Assembly: GCA_026982555.1 (NCBI GenBank)
Contig: JALSGT010000150.1
Location: forward strand, 1 to 41,243
DNA length: 41,243 nucleotides
DNA from: Chromatiales bacterium
GTDB lineage: Bacteria; Pseudomonadota; Gammaproteobacteria; SZUA-152
Direction of reading: 5' to 3'
Shown here: positions 17,460 through 24,434 of the stretch, piece by piece
Layout: each line of letters starts with the position of its first letter
Position numbering within the stretch: position 1 is the first letter of the stretch
Translations under genes and position numbers: made by a program
The notes under the pieces: generated by a model
Seen by the model: the letters and a program-made list of their open reading frames with translations, nothing else
Database searches by the model: none
What the model was told of the DNA's origin: nothing

Positions 17460-17534
17460 GCATTCCCACGCAGGAGCATCACGGCCATTAAGTTAAGCTT
17501 TCATTACTGGCTCCCGTGCTCCGCGTGGGAATGC
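17460..17534. repeat. large imperfect inverted repeat (GCATTCCCACGC family)
   Basis: GCATTCCCACGCAGGAGCAT at 17460 continues into ACGG, and the segment at 17514-17534 is its reverse complement apart from three extra bases in the left arm. The arms are separated by 29 bases. The transcript would form a stem of about 21 bp. No T tract follows. A shorter relative, GGTTCC...GGGAACC, lies near 22252-22277. It may act as a transcript end or be a REP/MITE-like repeat. Confidence 0.6.
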
Positions 17535-17633
17535 GTACCATGGCGGACAAATAACAAAAGGTATGAATTCCCACGAAAGGCTGCAGCAACCAGAACCCAC
17601 AATACGAAATAATTTTACCCAGAAAAAAGCCCG

Positions 17634-18806
17634 ATGGATTTTGCGAAAGAGAGAATGAAGAAACAAAGTCGTCTGGAATCCCAGGACGGGTATAACAACA
17701 CAAGTGGCTGGAGCTTTGGTATTTGCCGCCCGATAACCGGGTTTGATCCGATTCCTTTCCAGGCGAAACATGGCATATGGCACCACACCTTTCCGGACAA
17801 AAAAGCGCTTGAAGACTTTATCGATGACTTCACCTTTTTTCGGTATGGTGGCCGCTGCCCCTCCTGGTATACCGTTCTGTGGGAAAGTGACTTGCTTTCC
17901 CAGGAAGAAAAAAATACCCACACGTTAAACGGAAAAAGCTATACCCCGGAAGCAGGTAAAGCGCGTGTGGTTGAATTACTGCATTCAGGTGAACTTGCCC
18001 TCTATGGCACCGACAACTGGATTCCGGCAAAAGACCGCAATCATCATCTGGTGCCCAAAGCACGCAGAAAAGTAGAATACTTGCCGGTAACCCCTCAGCC
18101 TTATTCCTTAGGGCCACATGACATGCCAGGAGTTGAGCCACCGGCACGGGTGAGCAAAAGCGCAACAGAAAGGCGCAAGGAAAATCACCAGGAACAGAAA
18201 CGGGATGAGAAAATTGATCTGAGCACGTTTGACGAAATATATGCTAAGACTCCAGCAGCCAAATCAGAAATTGATTCAATGGCCGATGAAATTTCTGAAA
18301 TGTCCGGAGGTCAGGTAGCTAAAGCACCAATAAAGTCTCGAGAACGAGCAATCCAAAAAATTATGGATGATTATGGTGGGGATACTAAACGAATAAAAGA
18401 CTTAGCACGAAACACTATAATTGTATCCCCTGATAAAATAAACCCAGTGGTTACTGAATTGGCTAAGCATGGCGCTAGCGTCAAGGTCATCAATGGAGCT
18501 ACGGACCCACTAGGTTATAGCGGCGTTAACTCCACCATTAAAACCCAAGCTGGAATTTTTGGCGAAGTACAAGTGAACACTCCGGCAATGATTTATGCGA
18601 AAGAGCCTGAATCGATAGCAAAAGCCTTGCCTGGTAACGACTTGTATAACTCTATTGCGGTCAAAGCGAAAATCCCTGGGGGGCAAGGCCATAAACTCTA
18701 TGAACAATGGCGTATATTGCCAGCCTCTGACCCTGGGCGTTCAGTAATTGAGACGAAGAGTAAAGCTTATTATGATGTTGTAAGGAGTTCCATTTATGGC
18801 AATTAA
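17634..18806 (+). CDS. RelA/SpoT-fold toxin-like protein with an unknown N-terminal domain
   Basis: The 390-residue protein has two parts. Residues 1-165 (SGWSFGICRPITGFDPIPF, then aromatic-rich PSWYTVLWESD) match no family I recognise, and there is no signal peptide, PAAR or MIX-type sequence that I can see. A charged linker (about 170-215) follows. Residues 230-375 carry RelA/SpoT synthetase-like motifs: APIKSRERAIQKIMDDYGGD, RIKDLARNTIIV, GYSGVNSTI, then GEVQVNT with the expected catalytic Glu311, and HKLYEQWR. It should transfer pyrophosphate from ATP to a nucleotide or RNA end. Toxic relatives include toxSAS proteins and the T6SS effector Tas1. GC drops near the domain start. It overlaps the next gene by 11 bases and is linked to an HD hydrolase gene. 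No good ribosome site is seen; ATG 17655 is an alternative start. Confidence 0.75.
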   Translation: MDFAKERMKKQSRLESQDGYNNTSGWSFGICRPITGFDPIPFQAKHGIWHHTFPDKKALEDFIDDFTFFRYGGRCPSWYTVLWESDLLSQEEKNTHTLNGKSYTPEAGKARVVELLHSGELALYGTDNWIPAKDRNHHLVPKARRKVEYLPVTPQPYSLGPHDMPGVEPPARVSKSATERRKENHQEQKRDEKIDLSTFDEIYAKTPAAKSEIDSMADEISEMSGGQVAKAPIKSRERAIQKIMDDYGGDTKRIKDLARNTIIVSPDKINPVVTELAKHGASVKVINGATDPLGYSGVNSTIKTQAGIFGEVQVNTPAMIYAKEPESIAKALPGNDLYNSIAVKAKIPGGQGHKLYEQWRILPASDPGRSVIETKSKAYYDVVRSSIYGN

Positions 18807-19026
18807 AACTGGAAAATACTTAAATACAAAAAATATCTATATTGATTACCCATTCGAAAAAGTTATGTTCAGACGCATGAAAACAGATGGTTCAATTTAC
18901 AGAAAATTTTATGGTGAAGAGGAATCTCCTGATTCAGTGTCGCATGATAACAAATTGTTTAACGATGCCTTATTATCAGGTGATGAGATAACCCAAGAAA
19001 AATATATGATAGGAAAAGCAGATTGA
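18796..19026 (+). CDS. 76-aa protein of unknown function between toxin-like and HD genes
   Basis: I do not recognise this protein. It is small, charged and soluble, with an aromatic and basic first half (YIDYPFEKVMFRRMKTDGSI) and an acidic second half (GEEESPDSVSHDN, then LLSGDEITQEKY). The ATG at 18796 lies inside the toxin gene, overlapping its last 11 bases, with AAGGAG nine bases upstream. Its TGA overlaps the TTG start of the HD gene. The tight coupling on both sides makes it part of the cassette, so it could be an immunity or accessory protein. Its base composition is AT-rich like the HD gene. A real gene is supported by the ribosome site, the overlaps and the codon-like composition. 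Confidence 0.75.
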   Translation: MAIKTGKYLNTKNIYIDYPFEKVMFRRMKTDGSIYRKFYGEEESPDSVSHDNKLFNDALLSGDEITQEKYMIGKAD

Positions 19027-19463
19027 GCAATCTAGACAAAGCTATTGCTGTCGCTACCGAGGCACATACTGGACAGACTGATAAGGCCGGTCAGCCTTAT
19101 ATTTTGCATCCATTGCGACTGATGCTTAAGTTTCAAGTTGAAATTGAAATGATAGTGGCTGTAATGCATGATGTAATTGAAGATAGTAATTTTACACTTA
19201 ATGATTTAAAAAAACTTGGGTTTTCCGAAATTATTTTGGAAGCTATTGACTATTTATCAAAGAAAGATAATGAGAGCTATGAAACTTTCATCTCACGGTT
19301 ATCAGAAAACAAGTTGGCCAGAAAAATAAAAATTGAGGACATCAAAGATAACTTGAACTTAGCTAGGCTTGATAAAATCACCGATAAAGACTTGGCCAGG
19401 GTTAAAAAATATCATCAAGCATTAAAACTGTTAACTAATAATATCGGCAAACCTAAATTATAA
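19023..19463 (+). CDS. small alarmone hydrolase (SpoT/MESH1-type HD domain), probable antidote
   Basis: At 146 residues this is a stand-alone HD hydrolase of the RelA/SpoT type: AHTGQTDKAGQPYILHPLRL, then MHDVIED. His29, His49-Asp50 and the Glu53-Asp54 pair align with the Mn-binding and catalytic residues of SpoT and MESH1. KIEDIKDNLNLARLDK fits the later conserved Asp-Asn site. It should remove the 3'-pyrophosphate from ppGpp-like alarmones. Family members act as antitoxins to RelA-fold toxins (type IV, by destroying the product). The TTG start overlaps the previous stop by four bases with AGGA upstream. GC is strikingly low, about 27% in one 60-base stretch, unlike the chromosome around it. 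It is shorter than MESH1 but the core is complete. Confidence 0.85.
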   Translation: MSNLDKAIAVATEAHTGQTDKAGQPYILHPLRLMLKFQVEIEMIVAVMHDVIEDSNFTLNDLKKLGFSEIILEAIDYLSKKDNESYETFISRLSENKLARKIKIEDIKDNLNLARLDKITDKDLARVKKYHQALKLLTNNIGKPKL

Positions 19464-19489
19464 TCAGTTAAACCGCAGCCCCCTTACAG

Positions 19490-19522
19490 CTCGGCAGGCT
19501 GGGGTAAGACACGAACCCCAAC
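19490..19522. repeat. hairpin repeat, GGCTGGGGT...ACGAACCCCAAC type
   Basis: CTCGGCAGGCTGGGGT is followed by a short spacer and ACGAACCCCAAC, so the segment folds on itself. A sister copy with the same flanking order (CTCGGTAGGTTGGGGT) lies at 20544-20577. It directly follows the HD gene by about 27 bases and may serve as its transcript end. Confidence 0.5.
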
Positions 19523-19585
19523 ATGATCACGGAGAAGTAACATAATGGGGTATAGATATTTCTAACAAATACAGGACCGTATAAT

Positions 19586-19830
19586 TTATCCTAAAACCCG
19601 CCGCTGAATGGCCGGCAGATTGCATTGAACCTTGTGGCAGGCAAGGTGCGATGAGGAGTCATAGCCCGCTATTGCGACGATGCGCAACGCGGCCAGACGC
19701 AAAAGGCAACGTGCGATACCGGTCATAGCGACTCATCTAGCAAGCGAGCCCGACAAAAACTCAAAACATAATTTTTATCAATGTGTTATTACACGCCCTA
19801 AACAGTCAACTGCGGAATATTAGGTTAAAC
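19586..19830. mobile_element. MITE-like element, longer relative of the 4051-4193 copy (copy 2)
   Basis: The right end (GTCAACTGCGGAATATTAGG) repeats the end of copy 1 with one inserted base. CGGTCATAGCGACTCAT inside matches copy 1 at about 15 of 17 bases. A degenerate left end begins near 19586 (ATCCTAAAACCCGCCGCTGA). Copy 2 is about 100 bp longer than copy 1 because of an extra GC-rich internal block. It encodes no protein. Confidence 0.55.
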
Positions 19831-19845
19831 ACCTCTAGTGTATTT

Positions 19846-19919
19846 AACGCAAAGTTCGCGAAGGCGCAAAGAGCACAAAATATGTGCTTTTTTCTTTGCG
19901 TCTTTGCGCCCTTTGCGTT
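19846..19919. repeat. nested inverted repeat (AACGCAAAG / CTTTGCGTT) with an inner hairpin and T tract
   Basis: The outer arms AACGCAAAG...GGCGCAAAGA and TCTTTGCGCCCTTTGCGTT pair across the segment. Inside them AGCACA-AAATA-TGTGCT forms a small stem followed by six T residues, as in an intrinsic terminator on the plus strand. It is a repeat rather than part of a gene. Confidence 0.5.
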
Positions 19920-20219
19920 TACAACACTTGGTTTGAATGTAGCTCTGTAGCGTCGCTGCCAATGCAGATAGGCTTTATGAAATACCCCCCGTGTCAGGTT
20001 GGTTATCGCCTCGGGTGAAACACTTAAATAATCATATAGGGAGCGGAAAGGGTGCGAAATGCCGGATTGGGATTGATCGATAAATTATTGTCCCGTTTTG
20101 ACAGTGTATCGTGGAAATTGAAAAATAGTGTTTTCTGTCATCGAGCACTGATGATGACAACGATATCATTGAAATGACATGGGGCAAAATCAAGTATCAC
20201 TGGCTTCTTTCAAGTCAAT

Positions 20220-20280
20220 GGTGAAACCGCTACGGTTGGGGTAGTACTGGGTAGGGTGGAACAAGCGCAGCGGTTCCACC
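20220..20280. repeat. GGTGGAAC...GTTCCACC repeat, paired with a degenerate inverted copy
   Basis: GTAGGGTGGAACAAGCGCAG continues into CGGTTCCACC (20251-20280). A decayed copy in the opposite orientation (GGTGAAACCGCTACGGTTGG) sits directly before it. The same unit occurs at 26105, 26310, 36393 and 36509. Each unit is itself a hairpin with 8-bp arms. Confidence 0.65.
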
Positions 20281-20543
20281 TTGTATCAGCAGAAAAAATC
20301 ATAAATACAAAAAAACCAGACACCCAATACGCCGATTTTTTTCAAATAAACAACTTTACTGCAAACTGATAAAGCGTTAACGTCACACTGACGAAGGTCA
20401 GTGTCCGGTGATTTCAATTTTTAGGGTAACTTCCTTCATACAAAAATAACAATTATTGTTCGAGTGATTCTTAGTCGAAAGAGCGGAAGGCCGCTGTGTT
20501 AAAGAAGATGTTAATACGTTTGTACAATCAATAAAATGCTCAA

Positions 20544-20577
20544 CTCGGTAGGTTGGGGTGAAGTACGAACCCTAACA
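20544..20577. repeat. second copy of the GGTTGGGGT...ACGAACCCTAAC hairpin repeat
   Basis: CTCGGTAGGTTGGGGTGAAG and the following TACGAACCCTAAC match the 19490 copy at most positions and form a self-complementary unit. It lies just downstream of the stop of the RluA-type gene, so it may act in ending that minus-strand transcript. Confidence 0.5.
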
Positions 20578-20588
20578 GCTATCCTTCT

Positions 20589-21464
20589 TTACAGTTTAAG
20601 CATCAATGCCTCGGGCAACTGAAAATGTTTTTTCTGTTGCGTGAGCGGACAAACAAAGGCCAGGCTACTGGCTGTTAATTGCAGATTCCCCTCTCTCTCG
20701 TCTACCTGACTTTCCTTGCCATATAACCGGTCACCCACTACAGGAAAACCAATACCCAACAAGTGTTTGCGTATTTGGTGTTTGCGCCCGGTATCTATAC
20801 GCACCTCCAGCAGGGAATAGTTTTTTTCTTTATCGTATTCCAACAGCTTTGCATAACTGCGTGCATGACGACCATCAATGTCGGTAGTGATTTTTTGTGG
20901 CCAGGTACTTTCGGGAAACTGGCCATGCACAATGACCTGATAATGTTTTTCCATTTCACGTTGTGCAAACAGTGCGGCAAGACTGGAGGCTATACGTTTT
21001 TGATGGGCAATCATAATTAAGCCAGTCGCCGCACGGTCCAGGCGATGCACAATAAAAGCCGGGCGTTGTGGCATCAGGTTTTGCTCGACCCAGCGCTGAA
21101 TCGTACAATGGTCACCCCACTTTGACCCTTGTGAAAGTAAACCACAGGGTTTATGCCAAATACTGTATTCACCTTGATCCGCAATAATCTGCGGTGGTGT
21201 GGGAATGGATTCCAGCACCCGTGCATCGTAATAAAGATGCAATTCATCAGCTATCGAAAGTATTTTGCTGGCACGCCGCAATCTGCGGGGTTTGCCGGTT
21301 TTTTTCTCCTCAAGCCACACTGCACCTTTTTGCATGACCTGTTTGATATGTTGTTTAGACAAACCGGTAGCTTCTGCCAGTAAATCGACAGCGCGGGAAT
21401 CCGTATTTTCAACGGTGAGGTGAATGTCAAAAGGTGATGCAAGTTCAGGCATAATAGTGACCAT
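20589..21464 (-). CDS. RluA family RNA pseudouridine synthase
   Basis: The protein has the RluA catalytic block FIVHRLDRAATGLIMIAHQK, in which the Asp of HRLDR attacks the uridine. Supporting motifs are SIWHKPCGLLSQGSKWGD, KHYQVIVHGQ and GRKHQIRKHLLGIGFPVVGDRLYG. An S4-like N-terminal segment (LLAEATGLSKQHIKQVMQKGAVWLEE) is present. It isomerises uridine to pseudouridine in rRNA or tRNA, but the exact target cannot be told. The ORF-track start (21527) is probably too far upstream, since it lies only 11 bases from the divergent gene. ATG at 21464, or MPEL at 21452, fits family N-termini better. Neither has a clear ribosome site. Confidence 0.9.
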   Translation of the reverse strand: MVTIMPELASPFDIHLTVENTDSRAVDLLAEATGLSKQHIKQVMQKGAVWLEEKKTGKPRRLRRASKILSIADELHLYYDARVLESIPTPPQIIADQGEYSIWHKPCGLLSQGSKWGDHCTIQRWVEQNLMPQRPAFIVHRLDRAATGLIMIAHQKRIASSLAALFAQREMEKHYQVIVHGQFPESTWPQKITTDIDGRHARSYAKLLEYDKEKNYSLLEVRIDTGRKHQIRKHLLGIGFPVVGDRLYGKESQVDEREGNLQLTASSLAFVCPLTQQKKHFQLPEALMLKL

Positions 21465-21537
21465 TTTAAAGCTTGCGCATATTGTAGCCGAATAAGGTGG
21501 TGTAAACTGCAAGATATCATTCACCATAAATATACCC

Positions 21538-22188
21538 GTGACACTATTAGAATCACTCTTCCACTCGCAACTATTATTTGCCCTGATGCTTTTTGCCGTT
21601 GTCTCAGTGCTTATCGAAGTTGCGGCTTATAAATTGCTGAATGCCATCGCTGATGTTGCACCGTCACATTGGCTAATGGAACATGCCGTCATCCCCGCAG
21701 CACGGGCATTGGCGCTGGTCAGTTTTATTTTGGTGGCTTACCCGGTGTTATTTGGCGTGGAATCGGCACTGCCTGTTGGTGAGCTGCTGGCCGCCGGGCA
21801 GTTACGATTGAGCAACCTGGTGAATGTGGTTTTTCTATTGTCGCTACTGTTACCACTGATTCCGGTTTTCAGCCGCTGGCCTGCTTTTGTATTGCCCATT
21901 CAGGGTATTGCAGCGGCCACCATGGTGTTTCTCTGGTGGGCCGATACCCAACCACGAGCAGATATCCATTTCTGGCCCGGCGCAATAACAGCGCTGGGTT
22001 TACTGGTGTTTGCTTTTGTGACTCATGAAATCGCTAAACAACTTTCTCATCAACTGGAAAAAAAGGTGGATCGTTTTACTCAGAGAGAGGGCTCCGGTCA
22101 GTTGATTTACCGCACGGTGGTGATGATCATGCAGGTGCCCGTTATTCTGCTATACACTCTATCGCTGGGACGACAACTACACGGATAA
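21538..22188 (+). CDS. multi-pass membrane protein of unknown function
   Basis: This 216-residue protein is mostly hydrophobic, with about six predicted membrane helices (near 10-32, 50-70, 92-112, 115-133, 143-162 and 192-210). Between the last two lies a short charged loop, HEIAKQLSHQLEKKVDRFTQREGS. I do not recognise a family. The start is a GTG at 21538 with no convincing Shine-Dalgarno. It is divergent from the RluA-type gene and convergent with the GIDE-domain gene 177 bases downstream. Coding potential is good because the frame stays open and hydrophobic throughout, with codon use like the neighbours. Confidence 0.75.
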   Translation: MTLLESLFHSQLLFALMLFAVVSVLIEVAAYKLLNAIADVAPSHWLMEHAVIPAARALALVSFILVAYPVLFGVESALPVGELLAAGQLRLSNLVNVVFLLSLLLPLIPVFSRWPAFVLPIQGIAAATMVFLWWADTQPRADIHFWPGAITALGLLVFAFVTHEIAKQLSHQLEKKVDRFTQREGSGQLIYRTVVMIMQVPVILLYTLSLGRQLHG

Positions 22189-22365
22189 AAACATACCGAA
22201 CACTTCGGCAATAAACAACTCCGCAGCAAGCTGGCGCGTGGCATTATTTATGGTTCCTGCGGTCTCCCGTGGGAACCCATACCAGGCTTTGTGACATCCA
22301 CCAACTCGACATGAATATAATCATTGCATAAGTCATTGCACTTAAATGCAGGTTATTGGGCAGCT

Positions 22366-23289
22366 CTAAACAAGTCGCACCGTTGCCATCCACACAGCTG
22401 CTGAACCTGCCACAAAAAAACCTGCCAGACAGCCTCCTGCTTTCAGTTTATAGCGTTTAATCAATTCATGCTGGGGATATACGGATAACAAATAGGGACG
22501 GTTGTCGTGTTGTGGTTTCTTCATAATATGGGTGGGAGGTTCCACGCTGCGCTTTGATTGTTCACGACGCACCCGTTGGTACGCAGCCTTGCGTACGGCC
22601 TCCCATTCCTGCACATCCAGTTCACCATCTCCATTGGCATCAAAATGTTTCAACAGCGCCGCCGGGTTCTTTTTCCAAAGCGCCAGCACGTCACGGACTT
22701 CAGCATCGGTATTAAACGATTCCGCGCCACCACCCACGGACATAAACATGCCAATGGCGTACAAAGATTCGCCAGGGTGCATGCGTTCTTCAGTGTAACG
22801 ATAACGACCACTTAGTCGCCCAAGGAAACTGCCGCTTTTATGTGAATTACGCTGTGAAGGATAACTGAATTCATACCACATTTTTTTGGTTTTGCAGGCG
22901 ACTGTGGCCCCTTCCGGGTCAATCACGCAACGACCGGTACTGCCCACCAAGACAAACAATTCATCGCTGCTACCGGATGCCACGACACGGCTGTGCCGGT
23001 CGTTGATTTTTTCTACTTTGTAACGATACCAGGTACAGGGGGTGGTGGTCAGTGGCGCAATGATAGGCTCCCCTTCCATGAGCTCACCCCGCCCGGCCAG
23101 TTCAACATAGCCTTGTGCCGCAGAACGGATTTTTGAGGTGGGCGTGTCTTCAATAATCCGTGCCCGCCGGAAGAAAATGAAGGCAAAAACAAAACCGGCT
23201 ACAGAGGCAACAATACCAATAAGCAGATAAAAATAAAATTTACCCTGTGGGAGATTGAGCACCCAGGCTTGCAATGACTCAGCGGACAT
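22366..23289 (-). CDS. GIDE-domain membrane protein with an EF-hand insert
   Basis: The 307-residue protein has an N-terminal helix (about 18-41). A GIDE domain follows: IIEDTPTSKIRSAAQGYVELAG, EPIIAPLTTTPCTWYRYKVE and the later VDPEGA-like strand. This is the domain of mitochondrial MUL1-type E3 ligases without the RING. GESLYAIGMFMSVGG continues it. Near residue 210 DANGDGELDVQE is a complete 12-residue EF-hand calcium loop, which is not part of the standard GIDE layout. A C-terminal helix (about 283-303) closes it, so GIDE and the EF hand sit between two membrane anchors. It lies 26 bases after lemA on the same strand, a known pairing in bacteria. The function is unknown. Confidence 0.88.
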   Translation of the reverse strand: MSAESLQAWVLNLPQGKFYFYLLIGIVASVAGFVFAFIFFRRARIIEDTPTSKIRSAAQGYVELAGRGELMEGEPIIAPLTTTPCTWYRYKVEKINDRHSRVVASGSSDELFVLVGSTGRCVIDPEGATVACKTKKMWYEFSYPSQRNSHKSGSFLGRLSGRYRYTEERMHPGESLYAIGMFMSVGGGAESFNTDAEVRDVLALWKKNPAALLKHFDANGDGELDVQEWEAVRKAAYQRVRREQSKRSVEPPTHIMKKPQHDNRPYLLSVYPQHELIKRYKLKAGGCLAGFFVAGSAAVWMATVRLV

Positions 23290-23315
23290 AAATTAAAAAA
23301 ATGACTTGTACAAAA

Positions 23316-23888
23316 TCAGCCAAACAATGCTTTGACATCAACGTCTTTAAGCTCTTCTTCATCAAACTCCAGCAACTCAGCAGGCTTGAAATTGAATTGA
23401 CTGGCAATGATCACATCCGGGAATTGTTCAATGCGCACATTATTAAGATTAACCGCCTCGTTGTAAAATTCACGCCGGTCGGCAATGGCATTTTCCAGCC
23501 CGCTAATACGTGTCTGTAAATGCTGGAAAGACTGATCAGCCTTGAGATCAGGATAGGCCTCGGCCACGGCGAACAAGCCACCTAACCCCATGCGCAGTTG
23601 AGTTTCTGCTGCCCCAAGGGCTGCCATATCACCCATTTGCTGGGCGCTGGCCACTGCGGAACGGGCTTGCATCACTTTTTCCATGGTTTCCTGCTCATAC
23701 CCCATGTACTGCTTACAGATCTCAATAAGTTTCGGCAACTCATCATGGCGCTGCTTCAGCAGCACATCAATGTTCGCCCAGGATTTGCTGACATTATGCT
23801 TCAATGACACCAGATTGTTGTAAATCATGATGGCGTACAGCACGATTGCGGCAATCAGGCCTAGAATAATGAAGGTTGAAATATCCAC
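23316..23888 (-). CDS. lemA: LemA family protein
   Basis: The 190 residues include an N-terminal membrane helix (about 5-23) and then the LemA core. YNNLVSLKHNVSKSWANIDVLLKQRHDELPKLIEICKQYMGYE is diagnostic, followed by ARSAVASAQ, LFAVAEAYPDLKADQSFQHLQTRISGLENAIADRREFYNEAVN and the FNFKPAELLEFDE ending. LemA proteins are membrane-anchored helical bundles of unclear function, often encoded with GIDE or TPM-domain proteins. The start is a GTG at 23888 with GGGAG six bases upstream. The GIDE gene follows after 26 bases, so the two are likely co-transcribed. Confidence 0.95.
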   Translation of the reverse strand: MDISTFIILGLIAAIVLYAIMIYNNLVSLKHNVSKSWANIDVLLKQRHDELPKLIEICKQYMGYEQETMEKVMQARSAVASAQQMGDMAALGAAETQLRMGLGGLFAVAEAYPDLKADQSFQHLQTRISGLENAIADRREFYNEAVNLNNVRIEQFPDVIIASQFNFKPAELLEFDEEELKDVDVKALFG

Positions 23889-24434
23889 TACAACTCCCTG
23901 GTTTTATTAATTAGACTGGCATGGTGATTTTTATCAGTATCGGCAACAATTGTAACGAATTGAGCCAAATGAAAAACAACAGAATCATTGCGCATGACAT
24001 TCAAAAGAGCAAGAAAGCAGATTATTCTGCGAGAGAGGTGCAAATGGGGACGGGGTGTGGGCTCCATTCTGCCGGAGCCGGAACGCGCTCAAAAAAGATA
24101 TTCAAATCTCGCTGCTTATTTCATTCCATTAAAAATGATCAAAAAACAAGCATGCAATAACTCCCCCGCCTGGTATCTCGGCTTTACCTCCTGAGTCACC
24201 CTACCGCCCCCATCCATGGGGTCGTCGTATTCAGCTCTCTCTCGTCTGTTTTTCAAACACAAAAAACGAACGAATGTGAACCCAATCTGAATACCAAACA
24301 GGGAAGTTATTGCATGCCCATTCCAACCGGATATTGATACCCTGGCTGTCGCCATGTCGAATCGACACCTCAACCTAATCTGTAACCTTTATGCCCACAA
24401 CTCCGATTTTTCGAGCTGACATTTATCGTCAATG
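23889..24434. other. 546-base non-coding stretch between sulA and lemA
   Basis: This segment must hold the lemA promoter at its left side. Short ORFs occur on both strands (for example 23921-24160), but they lack recognisable motifs, and one keeps a chance GAGAGGTGCAA before an ATG. A small GGCTCC/GGAGCC stem is present near 24059-24078. I see no RNA gene or further repeat in it. Confidence 0.6.

Larger units (their letters stand above)
19464..20588. other. repeat-rich stretch without genes
   Basis: No ORF in this 1.1-kb stretch looks like a gene. It contains a MITE-like copy (19586-19830) and inverted repeats at 19490, 19846, 20220 and 20544. It separates the low-GC toxin cassette from the chromosome-like RluA gene. 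The accumulation of unrelated repeat families next to the cassette suggests a site where insertions are tolerated. Confidence 0.7.

Noticed and set aside
20100-20230. Short open frame with DDDNDIIEMTWGKIKYHWLL
   Set aside because: It is acidic and looks faintly protein-like, but has no start or ribosome site and is only about 30 codons long.
23921-24194. Overlapping plus-strand ORFs of 79 and 68 aa with a GAGAGGTGCAA upstream of one internal ATG
   Set aside because: The peptides have no motif and odd composition. The resemblance of the ribosome-site sequence to that of the zapG-like gene looks accidental.
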